Positions 39,969 to 48,883 of a stretch of 64,000 nucleotides of DNA are shown piece by piece (the first letter of the stretch is position 1; every line of letters begins with the position of its first letter). This DNA comes from Chitinophaga parva. GTDB taxonomy: Bacteria > Bacteroidota > Bacteroidia > Chitinophagales > Chitinophagaceae. The stretch is taken from NCBI RefSeq assembly GCF_003071345.1, contig NZ_QCYK01000003.1, positions 124,001 through 188,000 on the forward strand, written 5' to 3'. A program made the position numbers and the translations under genes. The notes below the pieces were generated by a model that had not been told where the DNA came from, did no database searches, and saw only the letters and a program-made list of their open reading frames with translations.

Positions 39969-41840
39969 ATGTCTAAACACAAATTAATTACCCGTATCAT
40001 CTGGGTACAGCTATGTTGTTTATCTTTAAGTACCGTTCACGCCCAATCAGCGCGTATTAAACAAAAAGAGAAAGAAAGGTCTTTCATTAAAGATAGCATC
40101 GCGTTGATCGATAACCTGAACCAGGTTGGATTGCTGTATTATTTAGAAGATATAGACAGTAGCTTCCATTACGCGATGAAAGCAAGAAGTATTGCAGTCA
40201 GGTTGCATTATCCTAAAGGGATCACTGATGCGGATAATGTTATTGCAACAGTACTCTTGCTGAAAGGCTTGTTTAAAGAGTCGCTGGAATTATACAGCAA
40301 GGTACTAGTGGCTTATCAGGCACAAGCTGACACGGCTAACGCAGGTCAGGTGCTGAGCAATATGGCCACTGCTTATAATACGATGGGAGACACTGTAAAG
40401 GCTGAAATGTTTTCCCGGCTTGCCCTTCAGGCAGTCCGCAATCTAAAACGGGATAGTATAGTGAGTACGATATATATCAATTATTGTCTCAATAATTTAT
40501 CCCTTTCTGCTGACAGCGTACGATATTATCTCGATAAATCCAGGGAGATCGCAAATCGTTACAAAGATGAGGCGATGGTGGTTTTGTCGATGCAGGCACA
40601 AGCTGACTATATGATCAGGAATGGGCAAAGACAGGGCGTATTGCCATTGATTAGTGAGTCCCTGTCAAGGTCTGTAAATACCGGAATGGAATATTTTGAG
40701 ATAAACGCATTTTGGCTGTATGGTAATTTTTATAAAGATGTACCAGACAGCGTTGTTCATTATTATAAACAAGCCTACCAGCTGATAGAGAAAATGGGTT
40801 TTTCCAGTGTTAAGGTTCCTATATTAAAAGGCATATTAGAATATACAAAATTATCCAGCAATAAATCAGACACCAGTCGTATACAACATTTGATGGCATC
40901 AGTGTTGACCACGGAGAATGAGAACCTGAAGAAGTTCATTGGCGATTATGTCCGGTATACCGCTATACAGGACGACAACCAATTGCTGGAGATCAGCAAC
41001 CGGAATAAACAAACAAAAATATGGCTGCTGCTGGGAGCATTTGGCGTTACCCTGGCATTACTGGCTGTAATACTGTGGCAGTTCCGGGTCACCCGTCTGT
41101 TAAACAAGCGAATATCTGAACAGAACAGTCATATGCAGAAAGCACTCAGTTCCCTGGAGCAGAGCCAAACTGATAATACGCGGATAATGAAGATCGTTGC
41201 CCATGACCTGCGTAACCCGATTGGAGCGTCGTTTTCCATTGCAGACCTGATGCTGGCGAATCCGAACCGGTCAGCGGAAGAAAAGAAATTGCTTGAAATG
41301 ATGAAGGCCTCTTGCGAGCATTCATTAGAGCTGGTCAATGACCTGTTGCAGCTACATAATCGTGCAGAAGAGTTAAAACGGGAATCGGTGGATGTCAGGA
41401 ATTTGCTGCAATACTGTGCAGAACTGCTGCATTTTAAAGCAGCGCAAAAGGGGCAACAAATCCAGTTGCAGGCAGAACCTGCGGTGGCGTATGTTAGCGG
41501 GGAAAAGATATGGAGAGTGGTGAGTAACCTGATTACCAATGCGATCAAATTCAGCCCTGCCGGCGCTGAAATTTTAGTACGCCTGCAAGCTAAGTTGGAT
41601 GTAATTATCATTTCTGTAGCAGATAATGGCATTGGTATCCCCCCAGAGATAAAGGACGAGATATTTGATATGTTCACACGGGCTAAAAGGAAAGGTACAG
41701 CCGGTGAGCATTCCTTCGGGCTGGGACTGGCCATCTCAAAGCAGATTGTGGAAGCGCACAAAGGCAACATTTGGTATGAAAGTAACCCGGGAAAAGGAAC
41801 GATTTTCTTTGTGGAACTACCTGTAAACGGCATCATTTGA
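39969..41840 (+). CDS. Orphan TPR sensor histidine kinase
   Basis: The protein has 623 residues with a signal peptide (ending STVHAQ). A TPR-type periplasmic sensor spans about 50-330. One membrane helix lies at about 350-372 (IWLLLGAFGVTLALLAVILW), then a short coiled coil. The HisKA domain has IVAHDLRNPIGA with the phosphorylated His at about 411, and HATPase follows with NAIKFSP, VADNGIGIP and GLGLAISKQIV. No response regulator gene is adjacent, so it is an orphan kinase. Its base composition is more AT-rich than the flanking genes, as if acquired later. Confidence 0.9.
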   Translation: MSKHKLITRIIWVQLCCLSLSTVHAQSARIKQKEKERSFIKDSIALIDNLNQVGLLYYLEDIDSSFHYAMKARSIAVRLHYPKGITDADNVIATVLLLKGLFKESLELYSKVLVAYQAQADTANAGQVLSNMATAYNTMGDTVKAEMFSRLALQAVRNLKRDSIVSTIYINYCLNNLSLSADSVRYYLDKSREIANRYKDEAMVVLSMQAQADYMIRNGQRQGVLPLISESLSRSVNTGMEYFEINAFWLYGNFYKDVPDSVVHYYKQAYQLIEKMGFSSVKVPILKGILEYTKLSSNKSDTSRIQHLMASVLTTENENLKKFIGDYVRYTAIQDDNQLLEISNRNKQTKIWLLLGAFGVTLALLAVILWQFRVTRLLNKRISEQNSHMQKALSSLEQSQTDNTRIMKIVAHDLRNPIGASFSIADLMLANPNRSAEEKKLLEMMKASCEHSLELVNDLLQLHNRAEELKRESVDVRNLLQYCAELLHFKAAQKGQQIQLQAEPAVAYVSGEKIWRVVSNLITNAIKFSPAGAEILVRLQAKLDVIIISVADNGIGIPPEIKDEIFDMFTRAKRKGTAGEHSFGLGLAISKQIVEAHKGNIWYESNPGKGTIFFVELPVNGII

Positions 41841-41907
41841 TCTTGCAAACAAGTGCACCAACTACGCTTAACCTTTGACGGCAACATATCAAATTCCAAC
41901 TGGTGGA

Positions 41908-41925
41908 GATTCCGGTTCCGGGCAC
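41908..41925. repeat. Imperfect copy of the tRNA-Leu 3' end
   Basis: The 18 bases match the tRNA-Leu end at 39413-39430 at 15 positions, ending GGGCAC in both, and CTGGT lies just before each. It could be the far attachment site of an old insertion into the tRNA gene. No integrase is present, so this is uncertain. Confidence 0.3.
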
Positions 41926-42097
41926 GAAAGCCGAATGACTTACATTTTACAAGGTGTACAATAACTTACCGCCTATTTAAAATTTTCGGCCTTCACTAGA
42001 CAAATAACCCATATCTTTCAAATCTTAAACTGTTGCCTGAAGCCGGCCGTTGTCATCCGTGCCACGGATCTTATATCGTATTTACAACCTACAAAAC

Positions 42098-42556
42098 ATG
42101 ATAATAATCAACAACTTCGAAGAGTACGCTGCGTATCTAAACAAAGAAATAGGTGTTTCTAACTGGCATAAAATCGACCAGCAACAGATCGACAAATTTG
42201 CCGCCGCAACGCTGGATTTCCAGTGGATCCATACAGACCAGGAGAGGGCAAAATGCGAAAGCCCCTTTAAAAGCACCATTGCCCACGGTTACCTCACGTT
42301 ATCATTAATACCATATCTCTGGAAGCAGATCACAGATGTGCGTAATATCAAAATGGAGATAAACTACGGTATTGAGGATTTTAAATTTGGCCAGCCTGTG
42401 CTGGTGAACAACGAGGTGCAGTTAAGGGCTAAGCTCCATTCCATCGTTAATCTGAGGGGTGTTACAAAAGTTGTGATCGGCGCTACGCTGAATATTAAAG
42501 ATCAGGCGAAGCCCGCGTATACGGGGAATGTGGTTTTCCTGTATCATTTTATTTAG
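42098..42556 (+). CDS. MaoC family (R)-hydratase-like protein
   Basis: The protein has 152 residues with a hot-dog fold. The conserved hydratase signature is AATLDFQWIHTDQERAKCESPFKSTIAHGYLTL in pieces, including the Asp/His pair DFQWIHTD and the substrate-loop AHGYLTL. Such proteins hydrate enoyl-CoA to (R)-3-hydroxyacyl-CoA. The ATG at 42098 (MIIINNFEEY) fits the family; the frame to 42050 has no support. It is followed by a strong terminator. Its neighbours do not suggest a pathway. Confidence 0.85.
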   Translation: MIIINNFEEYAAYLNKEIGVSNWHKIDQQQIDKFAAATLDFQWIHTDQERAKCESPFKSTIAHGYLTLSLIPYLWKQITDVRNIKMEINYGIEDFKFGQPVLVNNEVQLRAKLHSIVNLRGVTKVVIGATLNIKDQAKPAYTGNVVFLYHFI

Positions 42557-42591
42557 GACCAAATAGAAAAGTAAAACGTTTTAAATACCAG

Positions 42592-42632
42592 GCAGCCCTG
42601 CTTCCAGTAATGGAGGCAGGGCTGCTTCTTTT
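42592..42632 (+). terminator. Terminator of the MaoC gene
   Basis: A 10-bp stem (GCAGCCCTGC with GCAGGGCTGC), extended by an inner CTTCC/GGAG pairing, is followed by TTCTTTTAT. Confidence 0.9.
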
Positions 42633-42871
42633 ATATGGCGCCTCCCTGCGATATATCGCGCCTCCCCAGGCGCATTCACTAAATACCGTCACTTCCATTC
42701 CGCGCCCTAAATCAAAACCAACTGGTTACCAGCAAAATACCTCCCGGCACACCACTTGCCCAGCCTCCATGAAAAAATTGAAGGTCACGACAACTATATC
42801 TTAGGATCGCTTTCGTCTTTCGCAACCGAAGGTGACGGGTGCCGGCTTTTAGAAAAATAAAACCTTATGTT
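42633..42871. other. Intergenic region before the 42872 gene
   Basis: I see no gene here; a 64-codon frame at 42610-42804 overlaps the terminator and is not credible. The region should hold the promoter of the next gene, but no clear -7 box was found. Confidence 0.4.
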
Positions 42872-43861
42872 ATGCAGGTGTTTAACATCGAAGTAAAAGA
42901 ATCCATGCCCATCCTTACCGATCTCATTGAAACGATCCGGCAGGGCAATGACTCCCATAACGTTTATCTGAGCACCCATATTAACCAGGCAGATATGCAG
43001 TCCGGCAAACTGAAAAACGCGCTGGGCGTGAGCCAGGGCGAGCTGCCAAAGCCCTTGGCAGAACTGGGTATCCGCAGCATTACGCTGAATGCCGCCTTCA
43101 ACAGCGGAACACTGGCCGGTTACAACTTTCATGTGGAAGAAGGTGAAGCTTACAGGAACCGCTGGAGTGAGATCAAAAGCAATCAACTTATTGCGGATCT
43201 GCAGGAACTATTCCACCATTGCCACACGGTGGCATTTGATGACTGGGCTAACGTAACGCAAGCCTCCGAATTATGGGATGGCCTGCTGGTGGATGTGATG
43301 CGCCCCCTGGGTAAACTGGACCTGGACTTCATTTTCTACCTCGGCGATCCGGCCCTGAAACGCTCGTTCCAGATCGATGAGATCCTTGACATCCTCAGTG
43401 ACTTTTCGCGCCATGGAAGGGTAACGGTAGCGATGGATGAAACGGAAGCCGTGAAGCTGTGGAAAATGCTGAATGCAGAACAGTTTAGCCAGGAGCCGGT
43501 TACAGACCTGAGAAGAAAAAGCGTTTTTATTTACCGCACTATGGGCGTAGACCGGCTGCTGGTCTATGCGGCAGATCATGTCATTTTATATTCAAACGAT
43601 ACGCAGTTCTCCATGATCCGGCAGGTAGTGGCACAAAGTGTTGAGTACCGGCCGGATGCAAGGAATATTTTTATTGCCGGTTTTTCCATCGGGTTGCTGT
43701 TGCGCTTATCCATGCCGCATTGTATTGCGCTGGGATTGATCGTTTTTGGTGCACAGGGAACGGGGGCTTCCATCCCTGATCAGCAGGCATTACTGGATTA
43801 TATTGACCAATGGATAGATGAGCTGAACAAGCCGGATACCCACATTTATCTATACCAATGA
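42872..43861 (+). CDS. Protein of unknown function (329 aa)
   Basis: I do not recognise this protein. It starts MQVFNIEVKESMPILTDLIE. It has mixed alpha/beta content, several acidic stretches (MDETEAVKLWKML), and a hydrophobic segment near the end (RNIFIAGFSIGLLLRLSMPHCIALGLIVFGAQG) that could be one or two membrane helices. ATG at 42872 is preferred over the upstream in-frame start. Its last stop base abuts that of the convergent methyltransferase gene with no gap, so the two genes share one 3' end region. Confidence 0.6.
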   Translation: MQVFNIEVKESMPILTDLIETIRQGNDSHNVYLSTHINQADMQSGKLKNALGVSQGELPKPLAELGIRSITLNAAFNSGTLAGYNFHVEEGEAYRNRWSEIKSNQLIADLQELFHHCHTVAFDDWANVTQASELWDGLLVDVMRPLGKLDLDFIFYLGDPALKRSFQIDEILDILSDFSRHGRVTVAMDETEAVKLWKMLNAEQFSQEPVTDLRRKSVFIYRTMGVDRLLVYAADHVILYSNDTQFSMIRQVVAQSVEYRPDARNIFIAGFSIGLLLRLSMPHCIALGLIVFGAQGTGASIPDQQALLDYIDQWIDELNKPDTHIYLYQ

Positions 43862-44710
43862 TCAGGTGCCTGCCACCAGGAACTGCTCCGAATTAGATGG
43901 CTGTAATCCGTCGGTCCTGTCTTTAAAATACAGGGTGCCCAGGTCGCGGCCGGATATGATCTTCGCGGTCTTAAACCCTGCATCCTCTGCCATGTTCCGC
44001 ATATCATCCGGGGTGAAAAAACTCACAAAGGGCGTTCCGCCGGATTGGGCGCCCTGCGCTGACCTGCGTTGCATGGGCATGTCTTCCGGATCTATCATAT
44101 CTGCCGGTAAAATGAAGGTCATGGCCAGTACGGAACCGGGTGCAAAGCCTGCCGCTTCCCACAGGGCGGCCTCCACCGCTTCGCGGGTAAGGTAAAGCGT
44201 TACGCCGGTGCAGGATATTACGGCCGGGCGGCTATTGTCAAAGCCTGCTTCCAGTAGTTTTTGTTTCCACGATATGCCTGCCTCAAAATCCACTGGCACA
44301 AAGTGATGGTTGCGGGGCAATGTGTAGCCCAGCTCGTGCAAGCGGGCTTGTTTCCATGCCAGCGTATCTTCCTGGTCTATCTCAAACAGCTGTAACCCTT
44401 CACTCACTGCCGGATAGCGCACGGCAAAGGAGTCCAGGCCCGCGCCCAGGAGTACATATTGTGTAACACCATTGGCGGCCTGCTCCAGCACCAGGTCGTC
44501 TACGAAGCGGCCCCTGGCCACCATAGAGGCACGGATGCGTTTAGTGGCATCCGGGTCCATATCAGGGCGATGGCGCCAGTCTGCGCCAGGGGCCACCATC
44601 CGGAGGCCTATTTCATCTTCCATGATATGGGGCAATGCATCCACCTGCAGGTGAAGCGCCCGCCAGAGGGCTGTACGTTCCGCGGTATGATTGGGTTTGG
44701 TCATGTTCAT
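43862..44710 (-). CDS. SAM-dependent methyltransferase of the leucine carboxyl methyltransferase type
   Basis: The protein has 282 residues. Motif I is VLLGAGLDSFAVRYP; a DP/E and EIDQEDTLAWKQ (motif II) follow, and SCTGVTLYLTREAVEAAL is the conserved Leu carboxyl methyltransferase segment. This is the LCMT/TIGR00027-like family, whose members methylate small molecules or protein C-terminal leucines; in bacteria the substrate is usually unknown. It converges directly on the preceding unknown gene. ATG at 44710 or 44704 is possible. Confidence 0.8.
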   Translation of the reverse strand: MNMTKPNHTAERTALWRALHLQVDALPHIMEDEIGLRMVAPGADWRHRPDMDPDATKRIRASMVARGRFVDDLVLEQAANGVTQYVLLGAGLDSFAVRYPAVSEGLQLFEIDQEDTLAWKQARLHELGYTLPRNHHFVPVDFEAGISWKQKLLEAGFDNSRPAVISCTGVTLYLTREAVEAALWEAAGFAPGSVLAMTFILPADMIDPEDMPMQRRSAQGAQSGGTPFVSFFTPDDMRNMAEDAGFKTAKIISGRDLGTLYFKDRTDGLQPSNSEQFLVAGT

Positions 44711-44829
44711 GGATTTACTCGTATTGCTAAATTAGTCATTGCAGTAATTATTCCGCTGGCAGTTTTCATAGACAAGTGCCGTGCCCGTATTTATTGATTT
44801 TTGTCAACACCCGCCGCCCCGCCACCCTG

Positions 44830-44837
44830 TATCTTTG
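44830..44837 (+). promoter_or_regulatory. -7 element of the Lnt-like gene
   Basis: TATCTTTG matches TAnnTTTG and lies 22 bases before the ATG. A TTTG lies 26 bases further upstream, a longer spacing than usual. Confidence 0.55.
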
Positions 44838-44858
44838 GTATAAATCATCCCGCCCGTT

Positions 44859-46310
44859 ATGCGCTTTACAGACACGTTCTTTTCCTCCCGCATTGGTATC
44901 ATTGCAAGCGTCCTGTTTTCCGCCTGCTGTTATTATTTTGGCAATGGCCTCACGGGAGATTGCTGGTTCCTGGTATGGGTCGCGCCATTGCCACTGCTTT
45001 GCGTGGCAATGAGTAATTCCTGGAAAGCCACTTTGGTGGCAGCTTTCATCGCTTACGCATTGGGGCGTATGAGTTGGTTTAGCTACCTGGAGCGGGTGGC
45101 ATTCCTGGTGCCTGCTATTATCTTGACCATTGTGCCTGCATTGATCTTTGCCGCTATCATCCTGCTTACGCGCTGGATAACCTTACGCACCAGGGCCTGG
45201 TATGCATGCTTTGCTTTTCCTGTCTTCTGCTGCCTGTTTGAATATGCGCTCATCAGGCAAGCGCCGGATGGTACTGCCGGCAGTATTGCCTACTCACAAA
45301 TGAATTGCCTGCCGCTTATACAGGTGGCGGCTCTGGGCGGTATCCTGGGGATTACATTCCTTATAACATTGATCCCATCTGCCCTGGCATACCTGTATAT
45401 TTTCAGGAATGTAAAAAAGCAATGGACACGTGTACTGGTGGTAACGGTAGTGATAGCAGGAGGTGCTTTGTCTTTTGGTATGATGCGCTTAAGCCAACCC
45501 TCCCCGGGCCAGGGATTACAGGTGGGGATGGCAGTGATCCGGGAAGACCTGCATAATACTTCCGACAAACCAAACCGGGTGAAAGACAGCACCGCTGCGG
45601 CCCGGTATGTGCAACTGGTGGATAGCCTCGGCGCAAAGGGCGCATTGGTGGTAGTGCTGCCGGAACGCGCACTGAGTATAGATAAACAATCGGAAGCGGC
45701 CATGCTGGACACTTTGCGCACGGTGGCGGCTAAGCGGCACCTGTATCTCGTGGCCGGCTATACCAACCTGCGCAGCGATACGGAAAGGAACTCCGCCCTG
45801 CTGGTAGGCAACGCCACAGCCATCCCGGGTAGTTATAATAAAGTACACCTGGTGAATGGGCTGGAGACGCAATTCACGCCTGGTCACGGGATCGGGCTTT
45901 TCAACGTTGGTGCTGTTTCCGCGGGTGTGGCTATCTGCAAGGACCTGGACTTCCAGGATTACATGCGCCAGTACGGGCTGCATCATCCACAGGTGTTGTT
46001 TGTACCGGCATGGGATTTCGCGGTAGATGACTGGTTGCATGCGCGCATGGCGGTGCTGAGAAGTGTGGAGAACGGTTTTCCTATGGTAAGAGCTGCCAGG
46101 ATAGGGCAACTCACGATCAGCGATTGTTATGGGAGGGTACTTGCCTGTGCCAGCACCGCGCAAGGGCAGGAAGCGGTGCTGGCCGGCGCCGTACCTTTGC
46201 AACCGTGTGCTACTTTCTACACGAAGCATGGCGACTGGCCGGGTATTGTATGCATGGCCGGCGCGGCATGGCTGCTCCTGCTGGCCATCTGGAAGCCTTC
46301 ATCGCTTTGA
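44859..46310 (+). CDS. Lnt-like carbon-nitrogen hydrolase with membrane domain
   Basis: The protein has 483 residues. An N-terminal domain of about six transmembrane helices is followed by a nitrilase-type domain and a last helix (CMAGAAWLLLLAIW), which is the layout of apolipoprotein N-acyltransferase. The catalytic triad is visible as Glu in VVLPERALS (about 268), Lys in YNKVHLV (about 328) and Cys in GVAICKDLDF (about 360). True Lnt has CYE rather than CKD after the cysteine. It could be the Lnt of this organism or a divergent paralogue. The 3' end overlaps the convergent Crp gene by 12 bases. Confidence 0.8.
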   Translation: MRFTDTFFSSRIGIIASVLFSACCYYFGNGLTGDCWFLVWVAPLPLLCVAMSNSWKATLVAAFIAYALGRMSWFSYLERVAFLVPAIILTIVPALIFAAIILLTRWITLRTRAWYACFAFPVFCCLFEYALIRQAPDGTAGSIAYSQMNCLPLIQVAALGGILGITFLITLIPSALAYLYIFRNVKKQWTRVLVVTVVIAGGALSFGMMRLSQPSPGQGLQVGMAVIREDLHNTSDKPNRVKDSTAAARYVQLVDSLGAKGALVVVLPERALSIDKQSEAAMLDTLRTVAAKRHLYLVAGYTNLRSDTERNSALLVGNATAIPGSYNKVHLVNGLETQFTPGHGIGLFNVGAVSAGVAICKDLDFQDYMRQYGLHHPQVLFVPAWDFAVDDWLHARMAVLRSVENGFPMVRAARIGQLTISDCYGRVLACASTAQGQEAVLAGAVPLQPCATFYTKHGDWPGIVCMAGAAWLLLLAIWKPSSL

Positions 46311-46868
46311 CTTCAGGCGGCTGAGTGTTTCCGGGGTAATGCCCAGGTAATCTGCTATAATGCGCGAAGGCAGCCGCTTTATCATTTCCGGGTGCTCTTC
46401 CATCAGCAGCCGGTAACGCTCCCGCGAATCGGCGCTGATCAATTGCTCTATGCGGCGGATGGCATCAATGTAAGCCAGCTCCACGCCAATGCGGTCCAGT
46501 GTTTCCCAGCCGGGAATCTCCTGTTGCAGGCGCACGCGGTTTTCATAACTCAGTTGTAAAAGCTCCGATGGTTCCGGTGTTTGTACCGCGGCGGCGGAAG
46601 GCTGGCGCAGGATAAAGCTGGGGAACGCCGTGCCCATGCTGCCTTCAAACACCAGGAAACGCGTGGATTCTTCGCCTGCTTCATTGGTCAGGAAAATGCG
46701 CAGGCAACCCTTTGCCACGAAATAGAGATGACGCGCTACCGTGCCCGCCTGCACCAGGATCTCGCCCCGCACGGTGTGCCGCGGCACAAAACATTGGTCC
46801 ACCAGCGCTTCCTGGTCGGGCGTCAGCGCGATCCTGCCTGCTACATATTGTTTCAACAACGGGTGCAT
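46299..46868 (-). CDS. Crp/Fnr family transcriptional regulator
   Basis: The protein has 189 residues. A cyclic-nucleotide-binding-like beta domain (FVPRHTVRGEILVQAGTVARHLYFVAKGCLRIF in pieces) is followed by the dimer helix and the C-terminal winged helix (RLPSRIIADYLGITPETLSRLKSKR), typical of small Bacteroidota Crp-like regulators without Cys clusters. The ligand is unknown. ATG at 46868 (MHPLLKQYV) is the best start, as the in-frame TTG at 46874 adds only two residues. It overlaps the 3' end of the Lnt-like gene. Confidence 0.85.
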   Translation of the reverse strand: MHPLLKQYVAGRIALTPDQEALVDQCFVPRHTVRGEILVQAGTVARHLYFVAKGCLRIFLTNEAGEESTRFLVFEGSMGTAFPSFILRQPSAAAVQTPEPSELLQLSYENRVRLQQEIPGWETLDRIGVELAYIDAIRRIEQLISADSRERYRLLMEEHPEMIKRLPSRIIADYLGITPETLSRLKSKR

Positions 46869-46929
46869 CGCCAAATATAGAAATTTGGAACGGGTATTTG
46901 GGAGGGGAGTTTCACAGCCTTAAAAAAGG

Positions 46930-46962
46930 TTGAAAAAGTCAACCAATATTTCCATATCTTCG
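46930..46962 (+). promoter_or_regulatory. Promoter of the acetyltransferase-MarR pair
   Basis: TTG (46930-46932), 22 bases, then TATCTTCG (46955-46962) resembles the Bacteroidota consensus with one change. It rules out the GTG at 46962 as a start. Confidence 0.5.
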
Positions 46963-46988
46963 TGGCACAAAAGACAAAGCCAACGGAC

Positions 46989-47489
46989 ATGGAGCCATTG
47001 CCGCTATCAGACATCCACATCAGGACCACCCTGCAGCCCGGCGACCTGGGTTATATTGCTTACCTGCATGGGCAGCTCTATTCCCGGGAAAATGGCTATG
47101 GGCTTAGTTTTGAGGCCTACGTGCTGGATGGGCTCAAAGATTTTGCAAAAGCATACGATCCTGCTGCGGACCGCATATGGATGTGCGAGCACGCAGGAAC
47201 CATCATTGGATTCCTGGTGGCCCAGCACCGGGAAGATGCCATGCAGCTGCGTTATTTTCTTTTCCAGCCGGCCTACCGCGGCATGGGCCTGGGTAAAAGA
47301 CTGGTCCAGCTGTTCCTTGATTTTATGAAAGAGAAAGGCAGCACCCACGCTTACCTCTGGACCACAGAGGAGCAACATGCCGCCATTGCACTCTATACCC
47401 GCTTTGGTTTCCGGCTTACGGAAGAAAGATCTTCCGATACTTTCAGCAAACCTATCCTGGAAAGGCGTTACGATCTCTCACTGGCATAA
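46989..47489 (+). CDS. GNAT family N-acetyltransferase
   Basis: The protein has 166 residues. The acetyl-CoA loop is PAYRGMGLGKRLVQL (the Q/RxxGxG/A motif) after the strand MQLRYFLFQ, and the last motif is ALYTRFGFRLTEER. This is a complete GNAT fold. The substrate is unknown. ATG at 46989 is chosen because the upstream GTG lies in the promoter. A MarR gene follows 11 bases after it and may be cotranscribed. Confidence 0.9.
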   Translation: MEPLPLSDIHIRTTLQPGDLGYIAYLHGQLYSRENGYGLSFEAYVLDGLKDFAKAYDPAADRIWMCEHAGTIIGFLVAQHREDAMQLRYFLFQPAYRGMGLGKRLVQLFLDFMKEKGSTHAYLWTTEEQHAAIALYTRFGFRLTEERSSDTFSKPILERRYDLSLA

Positions 47490-47500
47490 ACCACGTACCC

Positions 47501-47944
47501 ATGAATGGTAAACAAACCACCATACAGGATATCCGCGCATTTAACCGTTTTTACACCGGCCTCATAGGGCTGCTGAACGACGGCCTGCTGGATAGTGATT
47601 ACTCCCTGGCAGAAGTGCGCGTGCTCTATGAGATCCACACCCATGGCCACATCAGCGCTTCCCAGATCATGTCACTCATTTACATTGACAAGGGGTACCT
47701 GAGCCGTGTGCTGAAGCAGTTTGAAAAAGATGGATTAATAGCGAAAAAAATTTCCAAAGAAGATGCGCGCGTAACCATGGTATCGCTCACGGCAAAAGGT
47801 AGCAAGCTGTTTGCCGCACTGAACGAAGCGTCCAATCAACAAATAAATATGCTCATTACGCCACTGGCGCCGGAGCAGCAGCAGGCACTGGTACACCACA
47901 TGCATGCCATCATGCATTTGTTGAAAGACGGGTTGCCGGGATAA
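47501..47944 (+). CDS. MarR family transcriptional regulator
   Basis: The protein has 147 residues. The winged helix is visible as LAEVRVLYEIHTHGHISASQIMSLIYIDKGYLSRVLKQFEKDGLIAKK in pieces, followed by the beta wing KEDARVTMVSLTAKG. It is a normal-length MarR regulator. It probably shares a transcript with the GNAT gene and may regulate it. It converges on the AraC gene at 47948, with 3 bases between. Confidence 0.85.
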   Translation: MNGKQTTIQDIRAFNRFYTGLIGLLNDGLLDSDYSLAEVRVLYEIHTHGHISASQIMSLIYIDKGYLSRVLKQFEKDGLIAKKISKEDARVTMVSLTAKGSKLFAALNEASNQQINMLITPLAPEQQQALVHHMHAIMHLLKDGLPG

Positions 47945-47947
47945 ACA

Positions 47948-48868
47948 TCAGTTAAACGACTGCCGGAATTCCAGCGGGGAAAGATGGGTCTTGTGCTTAA
48001 ATAATTTACTGAAGGACTGCAAGTGCTCAAATCCCAGCTCATAGGCAATCTCGCTCACAGAGAGGGTCGTGGTGCTCAGCTTTTCCTTGGCCAGTTCTAT
48101 CAGTTTATCATGCAGGTGCTGCTGGGTGCTTTGTCCAGTCAATGATTTTAACAGGCTGCTTAAATAGCTGGGGGAGAGGTGCAGGTTCTCCGCAATGTAG
48201 GCAACACTGGGAAGCCCCTTGGTGGCCAGCGCGCCACTTTTGAAATACGCTGCCAGCAAGGCTTCCATGCGGACCAGTATTTCGTGGTTGGCCACTTTGC
48301 GCGTAAGGAACTGGCGCTGGTAAAAGCGCTCTGAGTATGTAAGCAGCAGCTCCAGCTGCGCAATGATCACATATTGCGTATAGGCATCAATGTTAGCGTT
48401 GTATTCCTGTTCAATGCTTTGGGAAATGGCCGTGAGCAGCAATTCTTCCTTTTCAGACAGGTAGAGGCCTTCGTGCACGGAGTAATCGAAAAATTCGTAT
48501 TGTTTAATGCTTTTTGCCAGCGAAGTATTCCACAAAAAGTCCGGGTGCACCAGTATCATCCAGCCGGTAGGGCGTTTCACCATGTTCTTATTCACCTCCA
48601 TGCCAAAGACCTGCCCTGGTGCCATGAAGAACAGCACGCCTTCATCAAAGTCAGAGGTTTGCTGGCCATAGTGGTAGCGACCCTGGTCCATGTGCTTCAT
48701 GGAAATGCTGTAAAAATCAAAGATCCTGCTGAAGTGGCCTTCCATCACGGGTGGCACCACGGCCCCCACATTCACCACGCTGATGAGCGGGTGCACCGGT
48801 TGGGGCAGGCCTGTCAACCGGTGAAACTCCGTAATGGTCCTGATCCTATGGGGAAGTTTTCCTGGCAT
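47948..48868 (-). CDS. AraC family transcriptional regulator
   Basis: The protein has 306 residues. An N-terminal cupin-type sensor (VVNVGAVVPPVMEGHFSRIFDFYSISMKHM in pieces, FFMAPGQVFG) is followed by two C-terminal helix-turn-helix motifs (LPSVAYIAENLHLSPSYLSSLLKSLTG and LSVSEIAYELGFEHLQSFSKLFKHKTHLSP, in pieces). Its start is 15 bases from the first NmrA-like gene, and all three run on the same strand, so it may be expressed with and regulate them. The ligand is unknown. Confidence 0.85.
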   Translation of the reverse strand: MPGKLPHRIRTITEFHRLTGLPQPVHPLISVVNVGAVVPPVMEGHFSRIFDFYSISMKHMDQGRYHYGQQTSDFDEGVLFFMAPGQVFGMEVNKNMVKRPTGWMILVHPDFLWNTSLAKSIKQYEFFDYSVHEGLYLSEKEELLLTAISQSIEQEYNANIDAYTQYVIIAQLELLLTYSERFYQRQFLTRKVANHEILVRMEALLAAYFKSGALATKGLPSVAYIAENLHLSPSYLSSLLKSLTGQSTQQHLHDKLIELAKEKLSTTTLSVSEIAYELGFEHLQSFSKLFKHKTHLSPLEFRQSFN

Positions 48869-48883
48869 ATTACAAGCTACGAT

